Positions 7,655-16,249 of a stretch of 38,733 bases of DNA are shown one piece after another (the stretch's first letter is position 1; each line of letters opens with the position of its first letter). Both the position numbers and the translations under genes were made by a program. The DNA is from an uncultured Clostridia bacterium (GTDB lineage Bacteria; Bacillota; Clostridia; Oscillospirales; Acutalibacteraceae): the NCBI GenBank assembly GCA_947176035.1, contig CAMWPJ010000006.1, positions 1 to 38,733 of the forward strand, written 5' to 3'. The notes beneath the pieces were generated by a model. That model did no database searches, was not told where the DNA came from, and saw only the letters and a program-made list of their open reading frames with translations.

Positions 7655-9118
7655 ATGGACAAAATTAATGATTATTTAAAAATTATTGATGATGTAATTG
7701 AAAACGGTAAATTCAAGGATAATTGGGAAAGCCTTTCACAGTTTAAGGTTCCGTCCTGGTATCGTGAAGGCAGATTCGGAATTTTTATTCACTGGGGTGT
7801 ATATTCCATTCCTGCAAAACAGACAGAATGGTATCCACGCCTTATGTACATAAAAGGTATGCCGAGCAATACTCACCATATAAAAAAATATGGTATGAAT
7901 TTTGAATATCGTAATTTTATCGATATGTTCAAGCCCGAAAAGTTTAATGCAGATGAATGGATTGAGCTGTTCAAAAAAAGCGGTGCAAAATACATTATGC
8001 CTGTTGGCGAACATCACGACGGCATTAAAATGTACGCAAGCGAGCTTAATCGCTGGAATATGCAGGAGCTCAATGGCAGGGATTATATGGAAGAACTGCA
8101 TACTGCCTGCGACAAGGCTGACCTTGGATTTTTAATCAGCAATCACCGTGCAGAGCATTACTGGTATTTCAATGGTGCAAGAAGATTTTATCCCGATTCT
8201 GAAGTTGCAAAAGACCTTTATCCCGATTTATACGGTCCTGCCTTTATGCCAAAAAGCAAAAACATTTATAAAACAGATAAGGAAATGTTCCCTTCTGAAG
8301 ATTTTGTTAAGGAATGGCTTGTAACAGCCTGCGAAATGATTGACAAAAACAAGCCGCTTGCAGTTTATTTCGACTGGTGGATTCACAAAGACGAATTCAG
8401 ACCTTATCTGAAAAAATTTGCCGCATACTACTACAATCGTGGTATTGAATGGGGCAAGGAGGTCTGTATCTTCTACAAATGGGGAGCATTGTTTGACGGC
8501 TGTGGTGTCTTCGATGTTGAGCGCGGTCAGATTGACGGCGCAGCACGTGAGCTGTGGCAGAATGATACGGCTATTGCAAAGAATTCATGGGGCTATACCG
8601 AGGGCAATCAATTCAAAACGCCTGCCGAAATTATCCGCAATATGATTGAGGTGTTTTCTAAAAACGGCTGTTATATGCTCAATGTAGGTCCAAAGGCAGA
8701 CGGCACAATCTGTGACGAGGAAAAAAATGTTCTGCTTGAAATAGGCAAATGGCTTGATATAAACGGTGAGGCAGTATACGGCTCACAGCCTTTTGAGGTT
8801 TGTCCGTTTGAGGGTAAAAAGAGCAAAAACGGTTCATTCAAGGAAAGCAAGAAATTTTCCAAAAAAGATTTTTGCTTTACTGCCAGACCTGGTAAAATTT
8901 ATATTTTCCCTATGGGAAAAAACTTGCCTGAAACCATAAAAATAAAAGCTCTGCGCCACGCAAATGAACAGGGTATAAGATATAAAATAGAGAATATTCA
9001 TATTCTCGGCGAACAGCATTCACTCAGCTATACCCAAAGCGAGAAAATTCTTGAAATCAATCTCGGTAAAAAATACTCAAATGAAATACCAATGTGTATC
9101 TGCATTGATGTTGAATAA
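7655..9118 (+). CDS. Alpha-L-fucosidase, glycoside hydrolase family 29
   Basis: The 487-residue protein matches GH29, retaining exo-fucosidases that release L-fucose from glycans. Signature blocks are WYREGRFGIFIHWGVYSIPA (35-54), IMPVGEHHDGIKMY (114-127), and LAVYFDWWIH, where D240 fits the catalytic nucleophile (the family usually has FDG). NVGPKADGTI appears in the second half and a C-terminal beta domain (about 380-487) follows. No signal peptide is present, so it is predicted to act in the cytoplasm on imported fucosylated oligosaccharides. AGAGG lies about 8 bases before the ATG. No sugar transporter or fucose pathway gene is adjacent. The acid/base residue could not be assigned by eye. 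Confidence 0.9.
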   Translation: MDKINDYLKIIDDVIENGKFKDNWESLSQFKVPSWYREGRFGIFIHWGVYSIPAKQTEWYPRLMYIKGMPSNTHHIKKYGMNFEYRNFIDMFKPEKFNADEWIELFKKSGAKYIMPVGEHHDGIKMYASELNRWNMQELNGRDYMEELHTACDKADLGFLISNHRAEHYWYFNGARRFYPDSEVAKDLYPDLYGPAFMPKSKNIYKTDKEMFPSEDFVKEWLVTACEMIDKNKPLAVYFDWWIHKDEFRPYLKKFAAYYYNRGIEWGKEVCIFYKWGALFDGCGVFDVERGQIDGAARELWQNDTAIAKNSWGYTEGNQFKTPAEIIRNMIEVFSKNGCYMLNVGPKADGTICDEEKNVLLEIGKWLDINGEAVYGSQPFEVCPFEGKKSKNGSFKESKKFSKKDFCFTARPGKIYIFPMGKNLPETIKIKALRHANEQGIRYKIENIHILGEQHSLSYTQSEKILEINLGKKYSNEIPMCICIDVE

Positions 9119-9126
9119 AAGCATAC

Positions 9127-9156
9127 AAAAGCCTTGCATTATTCTGCAAGGCTTTT
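9127..9156. terminator. Bidirectional terminator between convergent genes
   Basis: A perfect 12-bp stem (AAAAGCCTTGCA 9127-9138 / TGCAAGGCTTTT 9145-9156) with a 6-base loop sits 8 bases past the fucosidase stop and 10 bases past the stop of the minus-strand S1 gene. Both strands end in T-runs, so it can serve both genes. Confidence 0.88.
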
Positions 9157-9166
9157 AACATTATAT

Positions 9167-10081
9167 CTAAACCGAAAAATCCGTATAAATCTGCTTTTGG
9201 CTGCCCTCAGGCGAATACTGCCAAAAATCCATATGATTATCATTAATGTAATATGTAAGTGGTGCCGGTTTCGCAATTTCATCAAACGCTTCAACAATCA
9301 CAAGCTTAATCTTCATTTTTGCAGGGATAACAGATTTAACATATACTACAACCTGCTGACCGACAAACAGATTTTCCTGTGGCTCGGCAAGCCCTGCAAG
9401 ATTAGGTGCAAGCTCAACAAAAACACCGTAATCCTCAATACTCCTTACAACACCTGTCACCGTTTCGCCGGCTGCAAAAGCCTGTGCATTTTCCTCCCAA
9501 TTACCAAGCAGCTCTTTAAGCGAAAAAGTCAGCTTGCTCGGCTCTTTTTTCCTTAGAATAACCTTAATATTCTGGCCCTCGGTCAGCCTTTCGTTAGGGT
9601 GTCCTATACGCGATACCGACAGCATATCAATGGGAATAAGTGCATTTACACCCGCACCTATATCAATAAAAGCACCGAATTTTTCAAGATGCGTAACACG
9701 TGCATCAATAATATCGCCCACAACAAGATGATTAAGATATTCATTCATACATCTTTGCTGTACTGCACGTCGAGACAGAATAGCTAAATTATTATCATAA
9801 ATATCACGCTGAAATCCGAGAACAGTAAAGCAAACGCTTTTGTTAACCTTTGATATCAGGGCAATATCACGCACTGAGCCATCGTCTATCCCGACAGCCC
9901 CTTCAACTCGCGGAATAATGGCGCGTAGTGCTCCCAAATCAACATGCAGATTATGCTCTCTGTCGCAGAGCAGCACCTTTGATTCAAGCACCTCTCCCTG
10001 TATCATAGCTTCCTTCAATTCATCAACGGAATCAAATTGCTTTGACAATTCCTGATTTTTCCCCTCCGGGTAAAATTTCAT
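9167..10081 (-). CDS. S1 RNA-binding domain protein
   Basis: A 304-residue protein built from S1 OB-fold modules as in ribosomal protein S1. A degenerate first module covers about 28-105, a clear S1 domain about 121-190 (VGDIIDARVTHLEKFGAFID), and another about 204-262 (GETVTGVVRSIEDYGVFVEL). It is shorter than the four-to-six-domain S1 of proteobacteria, as is common in Clostridia. It probably binds mRNA and assists translation or RNA turnover. The ATG at 10081 is preferred: GAGAG precedes it and the next 80 codons upstream encode a low-complexity hydrophobic run typical of non-coding sequence. It is divergent from the DUF951-prfA operon. Confidence 0.85.
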   Translation of the reverse strand: MKFYPEGKNQELSKQFDSVDELKEAMIQGEVLESKVLLCDREHNLHVDLGALRAIIPRVEGAVGIDDGSVRDIALISKVNKSVCFTVLGFQRDIYDNNLAILSRRAVQQRCMNEYLNHLVVGDIIDARVTHLEKFGAFIDIGAGVNALIPIDMLSVSRIGHPNERLTEGQNIKVILRKKEPSKLTFSLKELLGNWEENAQAFAAGETVTGVVRSIEDYGVFVELAPNLAGLAEPQENLFVGQQVVVYVKSVIPAKMKIKLVIVEAFDEIAKPAPLTYYINDNHMDFWQYSPEGSQKQIYTDFSV

Positions 10082-10140
10082 AACATCACTCTCTTTTTTA
10101 TTGTAGTTAAGTATATGAAATAAATTCGCGGAGTATGATA

Positions 10141-10169
10141 AACATATATGATGATATAAGAGTTGTAAA
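10141..10169 (-). promoter_or_regulatory. Possible promoter of the S1-domain gene
   Basis: On the minus strand TTTACA (10164-10169), 17-base spacer, TATGTT (10141-10146). Its -35 shares bases with the -35 of the divergent DUF951 promoter. The -10 is weak, so the call is tentative. Confidence 0.4.
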
Positions 10170-10191
10170 AATTTCACAGTGGTGTTATAAT
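10163..10191 (+). promoter_or_regulatory. Extended -10 promoter of the DUF951-prfA operon
   Basis: TTGTAA (10163-10168), 17-base spacer and TATAAT (10186-10191) preceded by TGT, an extended -10. The same layout occurs before ppdK. Transcription would start near 10198, about 50 bases before the DUF951 start. Confidence 0.8.
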
Positions 10192-10247
10192 AACTAAATA
10201 TAAATATAATAACGTTAAGGATAATGACTATGTAAAGGAACATTATT

Positions 10248-10448
10248 ATGCAGCTTAAATTAGGCGATATTGTTATAATGAAAAAAAACCATCCCTGCGG
10301 CTCAAAGGAATTTGAAATCACACGTCTCGGCGTTGATTACAAGCTTAAATGCTGCGGCTGCGGAAAAGAGGTTATGATTCCCAGAATCAAAGCAGAAAAG
10401 AACATAAAGAAAAAAGTAAATAATGATATTAATGAGGATAAAATATGA
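10248..10448 (+). CDS. DUF951 family small protein
   Basis: A 66-residue protein of the DUF951 family of small Firmicutes proteins. Its pattern is [18 protein letters not shown] followed by [23 protein letters not shown], then a basic tail. Three cysteines in the CCGCG segment plus the upstream HPCG could bind a metal, and the basic surface suggests nucleic-acid contact (inference). The function is not known. The ATG has AAGG about 9 bases upstream. Its stop overlaps the prfA start by 4 bases (ATGA), so translation of the release factor is probably coupled to it. Confidence 0.88.
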   Translation: MQLKLGDIVIMKKNHPCGSKEFEITRLGVDYKLKCCGCGKEVMIPRIKAEKNIKKKVNNDINEDKI

Positions 10449-11521
10449 TAGATAAACTTGTAGAAGTAGAAAAAAGATATGAAGAGGTAAATGAGCTTGT
10501 GTGCAACCCGGATATCGTATCTGATCAGGAAAAATACACAAAGCTTATGAAAGAGCTCAAACACCTTACCCCTGTTGTTGAAAAATTCAGGGAATATAAA
10601 AAGGCAGAGGAATCCTTTGAAGAATCAAAAATGATGCTTGACGAGGGCGGTATGGATGCCGATTTTGCACAGATGGTTAAAGAGGAATTTGAGCAGAGCA
10701 AGGACGATATGGAGCGTATATCCGAAGAGCTTAAGGTGCTCCTTTTACCTCGTGACCCTAACGATGATAAAAACGTAATTATCGAAATCCGCGGCGGTGC
10801 AGGCGGTGAAGAGAGTGCACTTTTTGCAGGTGTGCTTTTCCGTATGTACTCTATGTATGCAGAAGCGAAGGGCTTTAAAACAGAGGTGCTCAACGCAAAC
10901 GAAACAGGACTTGGCGGATATAAGGAAATCAGCTTTTCCGTTGAGGGTGACGGTGCATATTCCCGTTTTAAATTTGAATCGGGTGTTCACCGTGTTCAGC
11001 GTGTGCCCGAAACCGAGAGTCAGGGCAGAATTCATACATCAACAACAACGGTTGCCGTTCTTCCCGAGGCTGAAGAGGTTGATTTTGATATCAACCCGAA
11101 GGATTTGCAGATTGATACCTTCCGTTCCTCAGGTGCAGGCGGTCAGCACATCAACAAAACATCATCCGCTATCCGTATAACACATCTGCCGACAGGCACG
11201 GTTGTCGAATGTCAGGATGAACGTTCACAGCATAAAAACAAAGAAAAGGCCCTTAAGGTTCTGCGTTCACGTCTTTATGATGCAGAAAAGGCAAAGCACG
11301 ATGCAGAAATTGCAGGTGAACGTAAAGCACAGGTCGGCACAGGTGACCGAAGTGAGAGAATAAGAACCTATAACTATCCGCAGGGTCGTGTGTCAGACCA
11401 CAGAATCGGTCTCACCCTCTATAAGCTTGAGCAATTTTTAAACGGTGATCTTGATGAAATGATTGATGCACTTATCACCGCCGATACAGCCGAAAAGCTC
11501 AAAGCACAGGGCGAGGAGTAA
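10445..11521 (+). CDS. prfA: Peptide chain release factor 1
   Basis: The 358-residue protein is RF1, which ends translation at UAA and UAG in the ribosomal A site. The catalytic loop [17 protein letters not shown] contains the GGQ tripeptide that triggers peptidyl-tRNA hydrolysis. The PxT-type codon-reading region appears as [16 protein letters not shown]. The helical N-terminal domain and full length fit the family. Its start overlaps the DUF951 stop. The methyltransferase gene prmC, which often follows prfA in Firmicutes, is absent here; an AT-rich gene of unknown function occupies that place. Confidence 0.98.
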   Translation: MIDKLVEVEKRYEEVNELVCNPDIVSDQEKYTKLMKELKHLTPVVEKFREYKKAEESFEESKMMLDEGGMDADFAQMVKEEFEQSKDDMERISEELKVLLLPRDPNDDKNVIIEIRGGAGGEESALFAGVLFRMYSMYAEAKGFKTEVLNANETGLGGYKEISFSVEGDGAYSRFKFESGVHRVQRVPETESQGRIHTSTTTVAVLPEAEEVDFDINPKDLQIDTFRSSGAGGQHINKTSSAIRITHLPTGTVVECQDERSQHKNKEKALKVLRSRLYDAEKAKHDAEIAGERKAQVGTGDRSERIRTYNYPQGRVSDHRIGLTLYKLEQFLNGDLDEMIDALITADTAEKLKAQGEE

Positions 11522-11558
11522 CTATTGCTGCTATTATTTCTAACATTGAATAATTATT

Positions 11559-12281
11559 ATGAAAATTAATTGTAAATTGACTGATTCAACTGAATATAAA
11601 CAATTTTGCTGTATAGAAAATTCTGTATATACATTAAAAATCAGTAAGAATTTTGAATACTGGTATTATGATTTATGCGATTTAATTGATTTTTACAATA
11701 ATAGCAGTGTTGAAATAGTTTTAAATGCCAATCGTGCTGATATTGAACTGGCAAGAAAACTATATGGCAATCACAGATATAATGAATGCTATCTCAGAAA
11801 ATATGAAACTGATATTATGGTTCATAGCACACCGTTTGAAAATGTTGAGAGTATAATTAAAGATGGTGAACTGAAATCTTGGAATATTTTGAAATTTGAA
11901 AAATCTAATTGGGAGCAAATACCGATTGGCACATTACTTGGAGATATTGATGATTTTTCAAATTATGTTATGTTGTCAATATTGTCTCAAAATAGTGAAG
12001 TTGTTACAGCATCAAAGCAAAAGCATAAGATAGATACCAATATAAATCAGTTATATAAGCCGGGTGCGAGATTTTATCTAAATGCAAAAAAGCTTGCATC
12101 TGATGGATTGCTTTTAAGAGATGGCGAGCATATAAAAGTTAAAGACTATATTCCTTTGAATGAATATCTAATTTGGTATTCAACCACTGAAAATTTGGGT
12201 CTTAATAAAATATCGACACCAAAAGAATTTTTTGAAAAATCAAACAACAGATTTTTCGAATTATATCCCCATTATAAATAA
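11559..12281 (+). CDS. AT-rich hypothetical protein, possibly ADP-ribosyltransferase-like
   Basis: This 240-residue protein is not recognised with confidence. It is visibly richer in A/T and in AAT, ATA and TTA codons than its neighbours, and no clear ribosome-binding site precedes the ATG. The N-terminal 85 residues resemble nothing known to me. The central VHSTPFENVESIIKDGELKS (88-107) has the H-[ST]-T ... I-x-x-D/E-G-x-L pattern seen at the start of several ADP-ribosyltransferase-like folds. It is followed by GARFYLNAKKLASDGLLL (169-186) and a late Glu (E211); an H-Y-E triad is conceivable but speculative. It interrupts the usual prfA-to-sua5 neighbourhood, which suggests acquisition by transfer. 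No obvious partner gene is present. Confidence 0.7.
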   Translation: MKINCKLTDSTEYKQFCCIENSVYTLKISKNFEYWYYDLCDLIDFYNNSSVEIVLNANRADIELARKLYGNHRYNECYLRKYETDIMVHSTPFENVESIIKDGELKSWNILKFEKSNWEQIPIGTLLGDIDDFSNYVMLSILSQNSEVVTASKQKHKIDTNINQLYKPGARFYLNAKKLASDGLLLRDGEHIKVKDYIPLNEYLIWYSTTENLGLNKISTPKEFFEKSNNRFFELYPHYK

Positions 12282-12323
12282 TAAAAAGCGTTCCTGTAAA
12301 AAGGAATACAACAGGAGAACACA

Positions 12324-13892
12324 ATGCAAACTAAAATTTTATCTACAAGTGAATATGACATTGCGCTTGCAGGTGAAATAATTGCAAGGGGTGGTCTTGT
12401 TGCATTCCCGACTGAAACCGTATATGGTCTGGGTGCGAACGCACTTGATGATGATGCCGTAAAAAGCATTTATGTTGCAAAAGGCAGACCGAGTGACAAT
12501 CCGCTGATTGTGCACGTGAGTGACAAGGCAGACATTGCGCCGCTTGTAAAAGAAATCACGCCAAAGGCACAGGCACTTATTGATGCTTTTTTCCCTGCGC
12601 CATTAACAATCATTCTGCCGAAGAGTAAGAAAATCGGCAATGCTGTATCAGGCGGACTTGACACAGTCGCAGTGCGTATGCCTGAAAACGAAACAGCGCG
12701 CAGACTGATAAAAGCAGCCGGATGCCCTGTTGCTGCACCGAGTGCAAACACCTCGGGTTTGCCGTCACCAACAAGGGCAAAATATGTCATAGAGGATATG
12801 AGCGGTAAGATTGATGCAATCATTGACGGCGGAGATTGTGAATTCGGTGTTGAATCAACGGTTATTACACTTGCAACCGAAGTGCCGACCATTCTGCGTC
12901 CCGGTGCTGTTACACAGGAAATGATAGAACATGTTATCGGCAGGGTTGATGTTGCACGTGCGGTTTTAGAGGGTATGAAAAATGATGAGGTTGCCGCATC
13001 ACCGGGTATGAAATATAAACACTATGCCCCAAAGGCAAGGGTTGTGATTGTGGATGCAGACAAAACAGCTTATGAAAATTTTGTCAATTCTCATAAAGAT
13101 GCGTTTGCACTCTGCTTTGAGGAAGACGACATAACTGTACCCAAGGTTACTTTTGGTAAAGAAAACGATGATTTGTCACAGGCAAGGGAATTGTTCGACG
13201 CACTCCGACAGCTTGATGAAATGGGTGCAAAAAAGGTATATGCAAGAATTCCGAACACAAAAGGTGTAGGAATGGCAGTATACAACAGGCTTATCCGTGC
13301 CGCGGCTTTTAACATAATTGATTTGAAAAAGCCATTTTTTATCGGACTTACAGGGCAGACAGGCGCAGGCAAGGACTATGTAGGCAAATATTTTGCCAAG
13401 CTTGGCTTTCATATTATTAACAGTGACGAAATTGTTAAAAAAATTTATGACAATAATCCTGAACTTTTACAGCAGCTTGCCGAAGAATTTGGGAATGATA
13501 TATTAGTGAACGGTACTCTTGACAGAAAAAGGCTTGCAATGCTTGCTTTTTCATCAAGAGAGAATACTGACAGGCTCAATAAATTAGTTCATCCGGCAGT
13601 CATTTCACTTTGTGAACAAGAGGCAAAGCCATTATCTGTTCTGGATGCACCTCAGCTTTTTGAGGCAAATGCACAGTCAAAATGCTACAAAATAATCAGC
13701 GTTATCGCACCTTATGAAACAAGACTGAAACGCATTATACAGCGTGATAACATCACTAAGGAGCAGGCAGATTTAAGAATAAATGCCCAGCTTGACGAGC
13801 AGTATTATATAGATAATTCTGACTTTGTTATTTATAACAACGGCGAGGATATTGAAATACAAATAAGAAAAATAATGGAGGAAATCATATGA
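12324..13892 (+). CDS. Fused threonylcarbamoyl-AMP synthase (Sua5) and dephospho-CoA kinase (CoaE)
   Basis: A 522-residue two-enzyme protein. Residues 1-335 are Sua5/TsaC: GGLVAFPTETVYGLGANA (23-40), YVAKGRPSDNPLIVHV (50-65), APSANTSG (138-145), LRPGAVT, then the Sua5 C-terminal domain (about 235-330, starting at the SPGMKYKHYAPKA linker). This enzyme makes threonylcarbamoyl-AMP for the t6A37 tRNA modification. Residues 337-522 are CoaE, the last step of coenzyme A synthesis: P-loop GLTGQTGAGK (341-350), SDEIV, and the LDAPQLFEAN block. There is no stop or frameshift between the halves. GGAG lies 8 bases before the ATG, and the stop overlaps the next gene by ATGA. Standalone genes are the usual arrangement, so the fusion is the unusual point. 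Confidence 0.92.
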   Translation: MQTKILSTSEYDIALAGEIIARGGLVAFPTETVYGLGANALDDDAVKSIYVAKGRPSDNPLIVHVSDKADIAPLVKEITPKAQALIDAFFPAPLTIILPKSKKIGNAVSGGLDTVAVRMPENETARRLIKAAGCPVAAPSANTSGLPSPTRAKYVIEDMSGKIDAIIDGGDCEFGVESTVITLATEVPTILRPGAVTQEMIEHVIGRVDVARAVLEGMKNDEVAASPGMKYKHYAPKARVVIVDADKTAYENFVNSHKDAFALCFEEDDITVPKVTFGKENDDLSQARELFDALRQLDEMGAKKVYARIPNTKGVGMAVYNRLIRAAAFNIIDLKKPFFIGLTGQTGAGKDYVGKYFAKLGFHIINSDEIVKKIYDNNPELLQQLAEEFGNDILVNGTLDRKRLAMLAFSSRENTDRLNKLVHPAVISLCEQEAKPLSVLDAPQLFEANAQSKCYKIISVIAPYETRLKRIIQRDNITKEQADLRINAQLDEQYYIDNSDFVIYNNGEDIEIQIRKIMEEII

Positions 13893-15295
13893 GCGAGAAA
13901 ACAAAAGCACAGGAGCTTAAGGAAAAGCTCTTTTACAAAAAAGAAAACGGCGTTGACTTTATGAGTGATGAAGAGCTTAAGGTCTGCGATGAATTCTGCG
14001 AGGGCTACAAAAAATTCCTTTTTGAAAACAAGACAGAAAGAGAATTTGCAAAGTCAGCACTTGAGCTTGCAAAGGCAAACGGCTTTGAGGAATTTGATAA
14101 ATTCGGCGAAGAGCTCAAGGCAGGCGATAAGGTTTATTATTTCAACAGAGGCAAGGCAATAATCCTTTGTGTCAAGGGTACAAGACCTGTTAAGGACGGT
14201 GTGAGAATCAGTGCTGCACATATTGATTCCCCTCGTCTCGACCTTAAGCAATGCCCTGTTTATGAGGATGGTTCACTCGGCTTTTTCAAAACACACTACT
14301 ACGGCGGTATCAAAAAATATCAATGGACTGCGATTCCGCTTTCACTTCACGGCAGAATATGCAAAAACGACGGCTCATATGTTGATGTTAAGGTTGGTGA
14401 AGACCCTGCCGATCCTAAATTCTGCATTACAGACATTCTTCCTCATCTCGGCGCTGAGCAAATGTCACGCAAGGCAAATGAGATTGTAAAGGGCGAGGAG
14501 CTTAATGTTGTTATCGGCTCACGTCCGTTTAAGGATGATAAGGAAAGTGAAAAAATCAAGCTCAACCTGCTTAATATTCTTTATGAAAAGTATGGTATTG
14601 TTGAGCGTGACTTTCTTTCAGCTGAGCTTGAACTTGTTCCTGCTTTTCCTGTAAGCGATATCGGCTTTGACAGAAGCCTTATCGGAGGCTATGGTCACGA
14701 CGACCGTGTTTGCTCATACCCGGCAATGCAGGCAATTTTTGATATTGACGGCGCACCTGAATACACAGCTGTTACTGTTCTTACAGACAAGGAAGAAACC
14801 GGCTCAGACGGCAACACAGGTCTTAACTCAAGCTATCTTAAGTATTTCATTGAAGATCTTGCACGCCTTGAGGGCTGCGAGGGCAGAGATGTGCTTTCAA
14901 ATTCAAAATGCCTTTCAGCAGATGTTAACGCAGCGTTTGATCCTACCTGGCCCACACAGTTTGAAAAAAACAATGCATCTTTCATTAATGAGGGTGTTGT
15001 TGTTACAAAGTTCACAGGTGCACGCGGCAAGAGCGGCACAAGTGACGCATCTGCAGAATATGTAAGCTTCGTTAAAAATCTTATGGAATCAAACGGTGTT
15101 TTGTGGCAGAGCGGTGAGCTTGGCAAGGTTGACGCAGGCGGCGGCGGAACAGTTGCTATGTATATTGCAAACCTTAATGTTGATGTTATTGACGTTGGTG
15201 TGCCTGTGCTTTCGATGCACGCACCTTATGAGGTAGTAAGTAAGATTGACACCTATATGGCATATAAGGCATTTAAAGTATTTTTCACAAAATAA
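13889..15295 (+). CDS. M18 family aspartyl aminopeptidase
   Basis: The 468-residue protein belongs to metallopeptidase family M18, which forms large cytoplasmic complexes that remove N-terminal, often acidic, residues from peptides. The two-zinc site is visible: AAHIDSPRLD (first His), GGYGHDDRV (bridging Asp), DKEETGSDG (catalytic and ligand Glu pair), SADVNAAFD (Asp) and SMHAPYEV (last His). Its ATG overlaps the stop of the Sua5-CoaE gene by 4 bases, so the two are cotranscribed and probably coupled. A strong terminator follows directly. Confidence 0.95.
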   Translation: MSEKTKAQELKEKLFYKKENGVDFMSDEELKVCDEFCEGYKKFLFENKTEREFAKSALELAKANGFEEFDKFGEELKAGDKVYYFNRGKAIILCVKGTRPVKDGVRISAAHIDSPRLDLKQCPVYEDGSLGFFKTHYYGGIKKYQWTAIPLSLHGRICKNDGSYVDVKVGEDPADPKFCITDILPHLGAEQMSRKANEIVKGEELNVVIGSRPFKDDKESEKIKLNLLNILYEKYGIVERDFLSAELELVPAFPVSDIGFDRSLIGGYGHDDRVCSYPAMQAIFDIDGAPEYTAVTVLTDKEETGSDGNTGLNSSYLKYFIEDLARLEGCEGRDVLSNSKCLSADVNAAFDPTWPTQFEKNNASFINEGVVVTKFTGARGKSGTSDASAEYVSFVKNLMESNGVLWQSGELGKVDAGGGGTVAMYIANLNVDVIDVGVPVLSMHAPYEVVSKIDTYMAYKAFKVFFTK

Positions 15296-15300
15296 ATCAA

Positions 15301-15341
15301 AAAAGGCAATGCCTCCTTTCTGCGAGGAGGCATTACCTTTT
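15301..15341 (+). terminator. Intrinsic terminator after the M18 gene
   Basis: A 16-base arm at 15301-15316 pairs with 15326-15341 with a single mismatch around loop TTTCTGCGA, ending in a T-run. It closes the DUF951-to-M18 operon. Confidence 0.88.
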
Positions 15342-15350
15342 ATATTCTCA

Positions 15351-15379
15351 TTTACTCACAAAATAATATTATTTATATA
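15351..15379 (+). promoter_or_regulatory. Possible promoter of the asparaginase gene
   Basis: TTTACT (15351-15356), 17-base spacer, TATATA (15374-15379). It lies between the terminator and the ATG at 15399. The surrounding region is AT-rich, so chance matches are likely. Confidence 0.45.
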
Positions 15380-15398
15380 AAATGATAATGGTGATACT

Positions 15399-16193
15399 AT
15401 GAACAAAATTCTTGTAGTCGGCACAGGCGGCACTATAGCCTGTGCTAAGGGTGACAATATACACCTTGACAATCCATTTAAAATTCTTGATTATATTGAA
15501 AAAAAGGATGTAAGCTTTGAATGTGTGTCACCATTTTCTGTTCTATCTGAAAATATGAACATTGATTTATGGCAAAGGCTGATTGACTATTTAAACACAG
15601 TTAATTTCGAAAAATATGCCGGTGTTATTATCTTGCACGGCTCAGATACGCTTGCCTACACAGGCGCACTGCTCGGCAATATTTTTTATAATAGACGAAT
15701 TGTCCTTGTCGCAGCCGACAAGCCTGTTGAGGATACCGCTTCAAACGCTGTACCTAATTTTGAAAATGCAATTGATTTTATATGCGACGGAGCCGTTGGT
15801 GTTTACATCAGTTTCGACAGGCTTTACAGAGCAGTGAGAACTGTAAGTGCCGGCGAAAACGACGAATTCTTCGCAGTCGGAAAACAATCGAACTTTATAA
15901 AAAATCCCACACTGAGCAAAAAAAATATTCTTATAATCAAGCCGTATGTCGGCATTAATTATGATAATTATAAGCTTGATACAGTTGATGCCGTACTGCA
16001 CGCAATGTACCATTCGGCAACTGCACCTGAAAATGCTATTGCATTTGCTGACAGATGCAAAAACAAGAATATACCATTTTATTTTGTCACATCAAAATCA
16101 AGTGCGGAATATGAAAGTGCAAAAAATTTCACCAGCATAATTTTTAACTCTACGATTGAAAATGCCTATGCAAGATTGCTGTTGACAAAATAG
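15399..16193 (+). CDS. Asparaginase family protein
   Basis: A 264-residue member of the asparaginase/glutaminase family, which hydrolyses L-asparagine to aspartate and ammonia. The first catalytic motif VGTGGTIA carries the nucleophile Thr (T12). The second, ILHGSDTLAYT, carries S82, D83 and T84 (the usual form is HGTDT). A downstream K in AADKPVED fits the charge-relay lysine. It is shorter than the usual 320-340 residues, mainly in the C-terminal domain, so substrate preference is uncertain. There is no signal peptide, so it is cytoplasmic. Only GGTGA, close to the ATG, serves as a ribosome-binding site. The T-box promoter overlaps its last codons. Confidence 0.85.
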   Translation: MNKILVVGTGGTIACAKGDNIHLDNPFKILDYIEKKDVSFECVSPFSVLSENMNIDLWQRLIDYLNTVNFEKYAGVIILHGSDTLAYTGALLGNIFYNRRIVLVAADKPVEDTASNAVPNFENAIDFICDGAVGVYISFDRLYRAVRTVSAGENDEFFAVGKQSNFIKNPTLSKKNILIIKPYVGINYDNYKLDTVDAVLHAMYHSATAPENAIAFADRCKNKNIPFYFVTSKSSAEYESAKNFTSIIFNSTIENAYARLLLTK

Positions 16194-16210
16194 CACTTTA
16201 ATGTTATCAT
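16182..16210 (+). promoter_or_regulatory. Promoter of the T-box/trpB transcript
   Basis: TTGACA (16182-16187), 17-base spacer and TATCAT (16205-16210) preceded by TGT. The -35 lies inside the last codons of the asparaginase gene. The transcript would begin near 16217. Confidence 0.75.
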
Positions 16211-16249
16211 ATAAAAAATTAAATATCCAAACCGATGAGGCGGAGATAA

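Noticed and set aside
9134-9556. Plus-strand open frame opposite the S1-domain gene
   Set aside because: It starts in the terminator between convergent genes and is the reverse of a convincing S1 coding region.
10082-10321. Extension of the S1-domain gene by 80 residues upstream
   Set aside because: The extra residues are a hydrophobic AT-rich run that overlaps the divergent promoters and the DUF951 start; the ATG at 10081 has a ribosome-binding site.
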